A stretch of DNA of 64,000 bases from Lineus longissimus (Eukaryota; Nemertea; Pilidiophora; Heteronemertea; Lineidae). The stretch spans positions 503,501-567,500 of the forward strand of contig NC_088310.1 in assembly GCF_910592395.1 (NCBI RefSeq), read 5' to 3'. The position numbers and the translations under genes were made by a program. Of the stretch, positions 22,742 to 42,895 are shown piece by piece. The notes beneath the pieces are model-generated. The model had not been told where the DNA came from, ran no database searches, and worked only from the letters and a program-made list of their open reading frames with translations. Numbering within the stretch: the stretch's first letter is position 1; the number at the start of each line of letters is the position of its first letter.

Positions 22742-23305
22742 CGTCCCGTGGGCAGTAAATCAGCATCGGCTCGGAATGTCGGTATACATACAGTCTATTT
22801 GCTAGCCTTTCACAACACTGCGTCTCAGTTGTAATGAGATTCTTCCAAATCCACAAGTCAAATAGACCTATTACCAGGTGATTGGACTGATTGGGCATCT
22901 AATATCGCATACAGTCAGACAGACATATCACAAGATCAATGATTGAATTAGGTCAGTAAGGTCTGGCATGTCGCTCAATCACTGTCTGGACATTTTTTGC
23001 GATGTTTTAGAACATTTGAATTCGGTCCAAGGTCCTGACATTACTTGTCAATCAAAGTACATATCTTATGATGGATGGCTAGTCTGCTCATCACGTCACC
23101 TGATGATCACAGTGGTTATCAATGCTCATTAGTACACATGGTTGGAGTAAGGCCCTGCCTCCGCGAGGCCAATGCTGACAGTAGGATCAAGCAGGGACCT
23201 CTGGCCAGAGATTGGAACCACAACCGCGGCTACCATACGGTAGCACCATTCTCCTATTGGACTATGCTAATTCTCACAAGAGCTAAAATAACACCACGAG
23301 TTCTA
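22742..23305. other. LEG1 upstream region
   Basis: Presumed promoter and 5' UTR of LEG1 on the minus strand, lying between LEG1 and the end of the spastin transcription unit. No coding exon or clear promoter element is seen. Confidence 0.35.
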
Positions 23306-24832
23306 GCCATTTACTGATTTTATTTGGTCCACACAGATTGTACACCACGGTTTGTCATACAACATATATAATATGTACAAAATATACACACGATCTTTGG
23401 TCCAAAGTTGAATAGTTAGAACAGAACAAACCACGACGACTCAGTTTAGAGGTTTTCACTATAGACAAACAAGCCTTCACAAGGTTGCCATCATTAACCC
23501 ATTACTAACAGTGCTCCATTGAGTCATCCAAAACGATTTTGGTTATCCCGTAGGAGAAAAATAAATGCTTCAAAATCATTTTTATGAATTCTATTGGTCT
23601 TATGCAATGTGCAAAAGCATTTAATTTGACTAAAGCAAGAATGATCATTATGCGCCATGCATACTACAGCATAAGCTAACGGTTTGCACACCAATATTAT
23701 GCAGTCGAAGTCTGAAAACTGTGCCAAATAACTCGCTCGTGGACAAAAAAAAGAGAAAAATAACAAAAAGTAAAAATATGAAATAAAACAACAGATTTCG
23801 TAGCAACAATTTCTTTGGTCGTTAGTTTTCTTGAAGAACGCCTTCTTGACCTTGAATACATATAATGTCGTATCCAATAGATATTGGAGAAGAAATTCAA
23901 GCAGGGCCTACATGTACTTGAGACAGGGCTATCCTAGTATGTTTTGTGTCAGCCACAAAGATTCCCACCTAGCACAAGATATGTAGCATGCTGGTCAATA
24001 CTTATCACACCCTCAATCTTTGGTTAAAATGTTGTGGAATGATTAAAATACCTCCAGCATCACATTGTGTAACAATGGTTACATACAGACATTTGTAGAA
24101 GGGGTGAAATTGACTGACGGACCAACACAACAAAGGAATAATACCACACACTTTACAAACACAATTACCCTAAATGCTTCATAAAAATATCAACATTAAA
24201 AACATGATTTTCTTGCAAAAAAGGTTGCTAACAAAAAAGTATGAAAAAGTTCTCAAAAAGAGTCAATGACATTAAATTATAAAGCTTGGCAGTAACGAAC
24301 TGACTGGCAGCGGCAGTGAAAGGGCAAGGCACACAGCTCTCTCATGGACTCAGAGACCTTTGGAGCAGGGCTTATAGATCCAAATAAATGTCAAGTTCAT
24401 GATTCATAAAGAAGGTCAACATCGACTCATACCACAAGGAAAAACAGATGATATCCCAAAGAGGGGCTGACATCACAACTATCCAGAGGGAATGATACTT
24501 CTGCTGGTTAGAAGCCTTGTCACTCATGATGGCATGATATGTTTCATCAGGAGTGCAAATCATGCAAATCAAATTTATAATTCCATCCTCAGATCATCCC
24601 AAGCCATGATAAGGTAACAATGACAAAGCCTTTCAGTGCCACTCCCCAATGATTTAATACACTAAAGCTCACACAGAACACACAGATTATAAAATAACGT
24701 TCAACAAGGCCTGCACCTTGCTCACAAATCAACAATAGGGCACTTTACTGAACTTCTACAAGCAAGGCATGCCACACAAAGGCTTATCTCACTAGCTATC
24801 CTATGTGACATGTCCCTGTTCACATTTCATAC

Positions 24833-24920
24833 ATGACATGAAGAACAAGCTAGTCATTTCCAAAGAGCGGGCTACATACGATTCACGAGGTCACTTTTCA
24901 CCCTCACGTCGTATTTCAAG
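24833..24920 (+). repeat. dispersed repeat, copy 2 (spastin 3' region)
   Basis: Second copy of the sequence at 18640-18745, sharing GACATGAAGAAC, TTTCCAAAGAGCGGG and TACATACGATTCA in the same order and spacing. It ends in a similar CACCC(C/T)CA-GTCGT block. Confidence 0.65.
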
Positions 24921-25102
24921 CCTAAGTCAATTATTTTGTGACCATTGACAACCTGAATCCTATATAACTCTGGCCTTATGAGATATGTGCATGCTTAGGC
25001 ACTAGCTTACAGCACTGATGCACCTTATGGTCATCAAAAGTCCGACACTTTAGCCATTCGATGTGTTGTGAGCAAGAAATCTGAAACCTAGTGAGAAGCA
25101 GA

Positions 25103-25276
25103 ACCTATAGCACCAGGTGCCCTAGTCAACACACAGATCAAGGAGGACAACCTACAGCACCAGGTGCCCTAGTCAACAGAGCCTACAGCACCAGGTGCCC
25201 TAGCCTACAGCACCAGGTGCCCTAGTCAACAGAGCCTACAGCACTAGGTGCCCTAATCAACACACAGATCAAGGAG
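25103..25276. repeat. tandem repeat with CCTACAGCACCAGGTGCCCT unit
   Basis: Five copies of a 20-base block are separated by variable spacers (AGTCAACAGAG, or AGTCAACACACAGATCAAGG). The outermost blocks carry the longer spacer, so the array looks expanded within an older duplication. GCACCAGGTGC inside each block is an 11-base inverted repeat. Confidence 0.85.
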
Positions 25277-25831
25277 GACAACTTTTGGCACATCACAACA
25301 TATACTGTACAGCAGAGTACACTCCAATGATACATGAACATGTATATATTTTGGCAAAAGATAATTTTATAGCATGCTGCAATTGGAAAGGCTAATAATC
25401 ATTGAAGAAATCTAAGTGTAATTACTTGCAAGGTACATGTCTATACAATCCAAAGGAAATTAGTTCAAATTTGCTGCCAAAACGGATGATAGCTGAGAAC
25501 AAAATGAAATCAGGCGAAGTGTCTTAAAGTTCCTGAGTTAAAATGTTTAATCAATCAATTATGACCACAAATGCCCGAATCTAAAAGGTCTGCCAGACAT
25601 CGTTTTTGGTGCTGAATTATGTTAGATCTCGATGATGTTGTTTATTGTTGGCCTACATGTAAAATTAAGACAAGTCATCAGGTTACAACTGGCTGGCATA
25701 TTGCTAAGCTCTCGTACGTGAATAAAATTTTGTTGTAGATATTTTTTTGACAAACTTATGATAATGGCATTGATGCATGAAAATCCTAACAACAACAGTT
25801 ACAGGAGGAAAGATATGGCGATACGTTGAAC

Positions 25832-25902
25832 ACAGGGTATCATAGCGAATGCCGGCCAAGGCTAACAGGGTATCATAGCGAATGCCGACCAAGGCTAACA
25901 GT
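25832..25902. repeat. 33-bp direct tandem duplication
   Basis: Two adjacent copies of ACAGGGTATCATAGCGAATG followed by CCG(G/A)CCAAGGCTA. They differ at a single base, indicating a recent event. Confidence 0.9.
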
Positions 25903-26678
25903 ACAAAGACAGCAGCAACATAAGATCAGTGCTTGCTGTTTCTCTCAGTGAATATACTCTACCATCAATACATTAATGTGTCCCTTTATTATCATCTACT
26001 CTTCTTAATAAAATGTTCACTGCATAGCAATGACGAAAAGTAAACTCTCATAAATAATATAATACAATGATAGTTCACAACCCTTCTTTAAGTTATAAAC
26101 TTTCCCCATCACATTCTATGCAGATATGATATGATTATGCTTTGGGTTACGGTAACAGAATTTGACCTCTAATCTCAGCATTTTGGTGATGGACAAACTC
26201 TCTTTCCAGAGTCTGACAGTTTTGTAGGCATCACTAAACAACACATCAGGTAGAAGGGTGGACGCAGGACTTTGTTTCTATAGAATGTTCAAGAATTTAG
26301 ATATCAGGAATGTATTCATGAACAGCGTAGAGATCAATTGCTAGAATACAAGGACTAGAACATCGTACATCACAAAACAGCCTCTCCCCCATCATGTCGA
26401 AATCCTGATTCGGACTTTGGGCTCAGTCCATGTACATCGCTGTATTCCTCGTCAACAAGTGCATGAACAGAAAGATCAGGATAGGATTTAGAAATATGTA
26501 GACTTGGCACTTGACATTGTTTGTTGTGACAGAAAAAGCCTCAGCCAAAGATACTATCAACTGCTGACAGATCTATGGATTTTGCCCACACAGAGAACTT
26601 GTAACTTATAGAGATGACTGTAACATACACACCAATGCAGTCAACACTTGTCAAAGTGGCCATCACTTCCCTCCTCAT

Positions 26679-36680
<10,002 letters not shown>

Positions 36681-37053
36681 TCGGCCGCCATTACAATTAC
36701 AACTGATGCATTGTGGGATGGATGGGCAAAGTGATTGATATACTTTATATATTCAAATTTTCAAATTCAAAGCAGTTTATTGAGCCAGATGAATACTACA
36801 TTCATATAGGTTTATAAATACAATAAACAGGTGCGGGATAGGCGACGCGCGGGATAGAGAGAGCATGGAGGTATTATTAATAATACCTCCATGGAGAGAG
36901 GATGCAGAGGAAAGTAAAACAGGCACTGAGGGATCTGTCTTAGGAAATGTACCCTGACCATCAGCGTGCGGAGGTGATGTGACTACAAATGATAATAAAA
37001 AAGACTGTGGCTATTATTACGGCAGTCTCTAATGCATTTTACATGCGAACAAC
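36681..37053. other. spastin upstream region
   Basis: Presumed spastin promoter. It holds the perfect palindrome described separately and a partial copy (37008-37027) of the terminal sequence of the MITE-like element next to it. No TATA box is evident. Confidence 0.35.
36864..36893. repeat. 30-bp perfect palindrome
   Basis: CATGGAGGTATTATT is followed directly by its exact reverse complement, with no spacer, between two GAGAGAG stretches, 184 bases upstream of the spastin start codon. Confidence 0.97.
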
Positions 37054-37246
37054 TGGCTATTCTTACGGCGGTCACTTTCACTTTTGAGCCTTAATCCTAC
37101 TCCAAACCTAACCTAGACCCTGTCTCTTACTCCTAACACTAACCCCTCCTTAACCCTTCCCTAACACTAATCCTTGTCCCCTAATCTTCAGTTTAATCCC
37201 TAAAATCGCTGAAATTTTTATTGTTACGGTCACGTAAGAATAGCCA
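37054..37246. mobile_element. MITE-like element with 14-bp inverted ends and a CCTAAC-rich core
   Basis: TGGCTATTCTTACG at 37054-37067 is exactly inverted at 37233-37246. The 165-base interior has no frame and is rich in CCTAAC, CTAACC and CCCTAA-like words on the plus strand, resembling degenerate telomeric repeat. A further imperfect end copy, TGGCTATTATTACGGCAGTC, lies just outside at 37008. No clear target-site duplication is seen. Confidence 0.55.
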
Positions 37247-37421
37247 CTTTGAATAAAAAAAGCGTTAGAGTCTACAGAGAAATCATATAACACTAACAGC
37301 AAAATAAATGCGTTATAAAATATGTATATTACAAAAGATGAAACAGTGGAATGGAAGCAGGCACGATGTGGAAAAGTATTGACAACATCTATTAAGTTGA
37401 AGTTTTAGTTTTGGTGGAAAG

Positions 37422-37842
37422 CTATGTAGAGGCTTCATAAATAAAGTTGGCTGCTTGGGTTAATGTTTTACCACTAGAATTAAGGATATAGAAGACCTGT
37501 TTCTCTTTGTCCAGCCCAAGGACCCTGTCTCGAAGTGAAGACAGCAGAGTCGTTCTTATCAGCTTCAATTTGGGGACAGCTAAGGAGAAAGTGGGTTTCG
37601 TCCCCAATAATGTTTTGATTTAAATCATTTTTACAAAAGTTACAAAATCGTTCATCTCTGGGGGTTTTAGGGCGTGAATAGCGTCCTCTTTCAATTTCAA
37701 GGTTGTGGTCACTAATTCTAAACTTAGTAAATCTTGCCCTTTTGGCCGTTATCTTAATTTCATTTAGATAATCTTCCATTAGGAAGTGGCTCTTAATGTT
37801 GGAATAAAGGAGCAATTTGCCTCCATCCTTTTGGGTTTCCAC
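37422..37842 (-). mobile_element. truncated, frameshifted non-LTR retrotransposon (reverse-transcriptase C-terminus)
   Basis: A minus-strand frame gives LTKFRIS-like text as RFTKFRISDHNLEIERGRYS, then RPKTPRDERFCNFCKNDL and DETHFLLSCP. This is the C-terminal zinc-knuckle region found after the reverse transcriptase in many animal non-LTR elements. After LLSCP the frame breaks, and the continuation is read in a second frame (KLIRTTLLSSLRDRVLGL, ending NFIYEAS). It is an inactive 5'-truncated fragment. Confidence 0.65.
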
Positions 37843-38362
37843 TATATATGTGGTCTGCTGGTATGACCCATATTTTGGGTATTGTAAAATTGTTATGACG
37901 AATATATTATAAAAACCTTTACATTAGAATATCAATTAGTGTAAGAAATATCTATCGAAAAAGTCAAGATCACTTTAGGGTGATATTTCTTGAGATGAAA
38001 ACGAAAGAACATAATAATGAAGGCACATTAGCAAAACCAAAATATTGATCTTTCAGAAATTGGTTAGTTATTAAACTCAACGGAAAGTAGTCGTGATCGC
38101 GTAATAGACGAACGCCTGCTAACCTAATACACGTTGCACCGTGATGCATATCTTTGCTAATTTTGACTATTGCTCTACAGCCATGCATATGCAGCATAGT
38201 TAATTAATTCTAAGATATGCATGCATCATGCCATGGTGACCAAATAGAGGATCACCGATGTTGATGTCTGGGACATGTCCTATCCTCCCATGCAGCCATT
38301 GCAGGCCCTTACATCCTCTATAATGGTATTGGTACTGTTTACATCCGTCAAGGAGACACATA

Positions 38363-38599
38363 TTGATGGATACCATCGGTATGTGGTCTCGAAAAGCCGG
38401 TTCCAATGACCACTCGTACTCTGGAAAGAAGCTGAGATTGCTCTGGGACTCGCTAGTCCCCACGGGCCCGGCTATAAAACACCGGCACCACGACGTGCTC
38501 GTCTTCGATGAGAAGGAAAAGGAGGTCCTAATCATAGAAATAGCCGTCAGCTCCGACAGACACGTCCTAGCACGTGCGGAGGAGAAACGATCGAAGTAC
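38363..38599 (+). mobile_element. fragment of a second non-LTR retrotransposon ORF end
   Basis: The frame contains KLRLLWDSLVPTGPAIKHR, then HHDVLVFDEKEKEVLIIEIA and VSSDRHVLARAEEKRSKY. The ILWD-..-RPDI..-D.....-IID(I/M)AVP.D pattern is common at the C-terminus of one class of animal retrotransposon polyproteins. The usual RPDI is HHDV here. It stops exactly where the minisatellite begins. Confidence 0.5.
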
Positions 38600-38601
38600 T
38601 G

Positions 38602-39966
38602 TGGCTGTGACTATCTCATCTCTCTCATCTCTCTCATCATGTTGTCAACACGGTGGAGCAGCCAGGACTGATTCGGCCTGGCTGTGACTTCCTCATCTCT
38701 CTCTGTGACTGCGTCATCTCTCTCGCCATGTTGACAACTTGGCAGAGCAGCCAGGACTGATTCGCCTGGCTGTGACTTCCTCATCTCTCTCACCATGTTG
38801 ACAACTTGGCAGAGCAGCTAAGGTGAGTTGGCCTGGCTGTGACTGTCTCATCTCTCTCATCATGTTGTCAACACGGTGGAGCAACCAGGACTGATTCGGC
38901 CTGGCTGTGACTGCCTCATCTCTCTCACCATGTTGACAACTTGGCAGAGCAGCCAAGACTGATTTGGCCTGGCTGTGACTGTCTCATCGCTCTCACCATA
39001 ATTATTGTGAACACGTCGGAGCAGCCAGAACTGATTCGGCCTGGCTGTGACTGCCTCATCTCTCTCACCATGTAGACAACTTGGCAGAGCAGCCAAGACT
39101 GGTTTGGCTTGGCTGTGACTTCCTCATCTCTCTCTCATCATGTTGTCAACACGGTGGAGCAGCTCGACTGATTCGGCCTGGCTGTGACTGTTTCATCTCT
39201 CTCACCATAATTATTGTGAACACGTCGGAGCAGCCAGAACTGATTCGGCCTGGCTGTGACTGCCTCATCTCTCTCACCATGTTGGCAACACGGTGGTGCA
39301 GCCAGGACTGATTCGGCTTGGCTGTGACTGTCTCATCTCTCTCACCATGTTGGCAACACGGTGAGCAGCCATGACTGATTCGGCTTGGCAGTGACTGTCT
39401 CATCTCTCTCACCATGTTGACAACTTGGCAGAGCAGCCAAGACTGATTTGGCCTGCCTGTAACTGTCTCATCTCTCTCAACATGTTGTCAACACGGTGTA
39501 GCAGCCAGGACTAATTCGGCCTGGCTATGACCGTTTCATCTCTCTCATCATGCTGTCCACGTACCACAGTGGGGCAGCCAGGACTAATTCGGCCTGGTTG
39601 TGACTGTCTCATCTCTCTTACCATATTAACAACTAGGCAGTGCAGCGAAGACTGATGTGGCCTGGCTGTGATTTCCTCATCTCTCTCACCATGAAGACAA
39701 CTTGGCAGAGCAGCCAAGACTGATTTGGCCTGGCTGTGAATGTCTCATATCTCTCACCATGTTGGCAACACGGTGGTGCAGCCAGGACTGATTCGGTTTG
39801 GCTGTGACTCTCTCATCTCTCTCACCATGTTGGCAACACAGGGAGCAGCCAGGACTGATCATTCGGCTTGGCAGTGACTGTCTCATCTCTCTCACCATGT
39901 TGACAACTTGGCAGAGCATCCAACACTGATGTGGCCTGCCTGTGACTGTCTCATCTCTCTCATCAT
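38602..39966. repeat. minisatellite, about 71-bp unit, about 19 copies
   Basis: The unit contains GGCTGTGACTG(C/T)CTCAT, CTCTCTCACCATGTTG, and either ACAACTTGGCAGAGCAGCCA or TCAACACGGTGGAGCAGCCA, then (A/G)GACTGATTCGGCCT. At least three variant types (ACAACTTGGCAG, TCAACACGGTGG, ATTATTGTGAACACGTCGG) are interleaved in blocks. Several open frames on both strands within it are a by-product of the repeat and not genes. Confidence 0.97.
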
Positions 39967-40640
39967 GTCAGACGGAGTACGCATAGTGAAGCGGCATGGC
40001 ACATCCAGCAAAGACTTGGTACACTCTCTGGCAACTTGGCGAGCTATGAAGGGGAGGGCACATCCAGAAGAGATATGGTGCTACTATCTCGTTGCATTTT
40101 CAAGAACGTCTTTAAAAAACTGCATTGGGAATTCACCAGTATGTTTGTATAAGAAATACATATACATGCCAAAAATCAAGTCAAGAAAGAAAAATGCGTC
40201 ATATTTTTAACAACCTACGTGGTTAAGATGCAGGCAGATTGTCTTATTTTAATTTTCGGCACCACACCATTGTTTGTTTCACTCAAGTACAAATGTCGGG
40301 TATTTTTCAGTAGTGGTATATTATAATTTTCAGGGTTGTTTCACTGGAGATGACTACCATTGCAGCCTGGTTGAAGTCTGGCAGTCAGAGTACTTGCGTC
40401 AGAAAAAGATCTGGCGTACTATGAAAAACTCTGACAGGCCTTTTGGGACCCCTCACCTTTTGGCCAGCCCTGTGTGACCAGGCATGCCATCCGTGTTCCA
40501 GATTAACTGGCACATGGCCTAACCTTGGTCTTGGGAATACAACCTGGCCGTGATGGCATACTTTCTCTGGCAAGCCTCGGTCCTCATCTGGCATACCACC
40601 CCTCACCAATGTCTTGCCGCACCTGTGCCAACCATGGCCC
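39967..40640. other. no gene recognised
   Basis: Flank of the minisatellite. The short frame at 39908-40210 is a repeat-driven readthrough. The stretch 40400-40640 has irregular TGGCCAG/TGGCACA words but no pattern I can name. Confidence 0.35.
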
Positions 40641-40679
40641 GTTGAAAAAAAAGCAATAAAAACAAAAAGTGCATAATTT

Positions 40680-40725
40680 TTTTGGGTCCTTCCGAGATTC
40701 GAACTCGCACCATTTGCCAATGTGC
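40680..40725 (-). mobile_element. tRNA-like T-arm fragment, probable SINE remnant
   Basis: The minus strand reads GGTGCGAGTTCGAATCTCGG followed by AAGGACCC: a T stem-loop with intact TTCGAAT and a 4-5 base-pair stem, then an A-rich run. No D arm, anticodon arm or matching acceptor strand is found upstream, so it is not a tRNA gene. Confidence 0.4.
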
Positions 40726-40800
40726 ATCGCTGATCTTGTTTACTGACTAACAACACGTGCGTTTCTTACTTGATGACGTAAGGCAAAGTTACTGAGCTCT

Positions 40801-41207
40801 ATACACAATGGTACGAACCTACCTGTAAAAAAAAAATCGCGTCCGGCTCCAAGTTCGACCGACTCGGCACTCGATCCATGGGACGGACATTCGCCTTGAA
40901 AGACTCCAGCATATCCATCGGTTGCCGCGGCCTATGAACCGATACTAGTGCCCCCCCCCCCCCCCCACCCGTATCAGTATGCAACTGCCTGGGGATGGAA
41001 TGGAAACCTGTACTCGGTCGTTTTCCTTCACCGGATGTAATAAGTTGAGTGGGAGTAATATGAAAACCTGATTCCAGCCTAGCCAGGGTTGGACCAAGTT
41101 CGTGCTCAAACATTTACTTAATTATTTTAATAATAAATTTCAATGTCAATGTAAATGTACACAATGGTACGAACCTACCTGTAAAAAAAACCTCGCGAGC
41201 CGGACTG
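40801..41207. repeat. pair of about 45-bp direct repeats bounding a 310-bp segment
   Basis: ACACAATGGTACGAACCTAC followed by CTGTAAAAAAAA and a TCGCG block occurs at 40802-40850 and again at 41159-41207. The enclosed segment carries a poly-C tract (about 40951-40967) and no open frame of note. It could be the direct ends of a small element or a simple duplication. Confidence 0.7.
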
Positions 41208-42439
41208 AGATGGAGCTGAGGAAAAAATGCATGGGCCTATCAAGTTAATACACTAGAATGTAGCATGTAAGTGGATACTGGACGAGACCGCCCCTTGTGA
41301 ACCCTCGATGTGCTACATGCGGCGACATGCACTTGGCACCTAGTGATGCACGAGCGGGCTCTCCGATGAAGACTTGAGAACTTTCCTTGACGGAGCTCGG
41401 CCTACGTGGATATGAAAGCAAGAAACTGACTGAAGTGGATTGGGCCTCGATTTTGTGAGTAAAGTACTATTCTTCGATGTATGATGTCGATATGAGGCCG
41501 CTCACTTATAGTCTTGTTTCGATTTCGATTTAGTAAGCAGCCATGAAGTTATTTGATATATGACATGGTAATGATTTGACAAATGATCAAATGAGCTGTG
41601 TTCGTTACCCTCGGCCGACTGGTTACTCAATATCGTATTGGTCTGCTATTACTCCCCAAGACTTCAATTCAAAGTATTTTATTTTTTAACTCCTTATCTA
41701 ACTTAGTTGTTGAAGTTTTTAGTATGTAAATTCGCCCATTTGGCTGCCTGGCACTCTGCCTTTCCCTGCGCTTCGGGTCGATATCAGTAAGTTTGGTTTA
41801 TATTTTATTCGTATTTCTCTCCTTTTTCCCCGTGATTTCTCAGAGCCTTCGAGGATTTGTGAAATACATGTTTTTGGGGTGTTTTTCCTGTTCGCAATAA
41901 ATTCTAACTCTGTCTCGAATTTTGTATCATTGCAGTTCATCAAGTTGATCTCCGAAGGCTGACGCCAAGAATACGACCCTTGACGATTGTTTTCAGCGGA
42001 GCAGGATATGAAAGTACCGGTAGGATTACAAATCTAGTCTTTGATTATAACCCTTTGCTACACTCGCCAATAACATGTTTCAGCTCATCTCTTGGAACAA
42101 TTTAAAAAGAGGAAATTAAAAAGAGAAATTGGAACAATGTTCGGTTTTATGCAAAGGCGACGGACGTAAAAGTGTGTTTTGGTGTTGTTCAAAATATCAT
42201 TGCGAAGCGCATATATTGTTGTATTCTTAAATGCCTCACTGCATGTTATGTTGTCAGACACATTATCGCTTTGATTTCAAGATCATTCCGTTGGTCGTGA
42301 AAATTGCACGTTTTCAGGGTTTATATCAGGAACCTCGTCAACAGTGCACTCTCTGTTACACCAACACTTGATTGTTTCATGTATTATAGCTTTTCCTTCA
42401 AAATCTAAACAGCGGACAGCTTAAAGACTTTACATAACC
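41208..42439. other. no gene recognised; possible non-coding exons
   Basis: A consensus acceptor (tttgtatcattgcag near 41936) and donors are present, but no coding frame attaches to them. Possible start of an unannotated non-coding transcript that includes the tandem array further right; this is inference. Confidence 0.25.
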
Positions 42440-42895
42440 CTGAAACTAAGTTTCATTTGTCAGCCACCCTGGTTACCCTTTACAATATCAAGACTGTAAC
42501 GCCTAAAGGTTTGATAATCAACTAATGACACTGAAACCGATTCGAATTTTCCAACCATCCGAAATAGATTTTCCTTCACAATGTCAAGACCGTAACAGAT
42601 AGCTTGAAAGGCCTATTTTATGAGAAGACCGTAACGAATAGCTTAATGGCCTAATAATAAATTACATTAACAGTGAAAATATTTCGAATTTTCCAGCCAT
42701 CCTAAATTATATCATGTTACCCTTGAAGACCGTAACGAATAGCTTGAAGGCCAACTTATCAAACATTAACACTGAAACTACATGTAATTCGAAATTTCCA
42801 GCCATCTTAAAAACTAAGTTTTCCCTTTACAATGTCAAGACTTTAACTAATACCTTAAAGGCTTAATTATCAAACATTTACACTGAAACTAAGAC
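42440..42895. repeat. degenerate tandem repeat, about 95-140 bp units, 4-5 copies
   Basis: Recurring blocks in constant order: ACTGAAACTA, ATTCGAATTTTCCAGCCATC, TTTTCCCTTTACAATGTC, AAGACCGTAACGAATAGCTT and GAAGGCCTAATTATCAAACA. ACTGAAA-type starts fall near 42440, 42533, 42673, 42770 and 42882. Units have gained and lost blocks, so spacing is uneven. Confidence 0.75.

Larger units (their letters stand above)
23306..26678 (-). other. probable long 3' UTR of spastin
   Basis: This 3.37-kb AT-rich stretch after the spastin stop codon has no credible coding frame; the 117-residue minus frame at 23524-23877 is low-complexity. A minus-strand AATAAA (plus TTTATT, 23322-23327) followed by T-rich sequence could mark its end. 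Several other AATAAA hexamers nearer the stop would give shorter forms, so the extent is uncertain. It contains two tandem repeats and a copy of a dispersed repeat. Confidence 0.4.

Noticed and set aside
23524-23877. 117-codon minus-strand frame rich in Phe, Tyr and Cys
   Set aside because: Low-complexity product of T-rich DNA in the presumed spastin 3' UTR; no domain.
25103-25276. CRISPR-like array
   Set aside because: The repeated blocks are separated by spacers that are themselves repeated, some blocks abut directly, and the context is an animal genome.
37080-37200. Interstitial telomeric repeat or chromosome-end fusion
   Set aside because: The CCTAAC-like words are too irregular and lie inside inverted ends, which fits a mobile element core better.
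38611-39919. Many repeat-encoded frames on both strands of the minisatellite (for example HGERDE and ARPNQSWLL repeats)
   Set aside because: They arise from the repeat unit, are interrupted between units, and exist in several frames at once; no sign of selection for protein.
40680-40760. tRNA gene on the minus strand
   Set aside because: Only the T arm is tRNA-like; no D arm, anticodon arm or pairing acceptor strand upstream.
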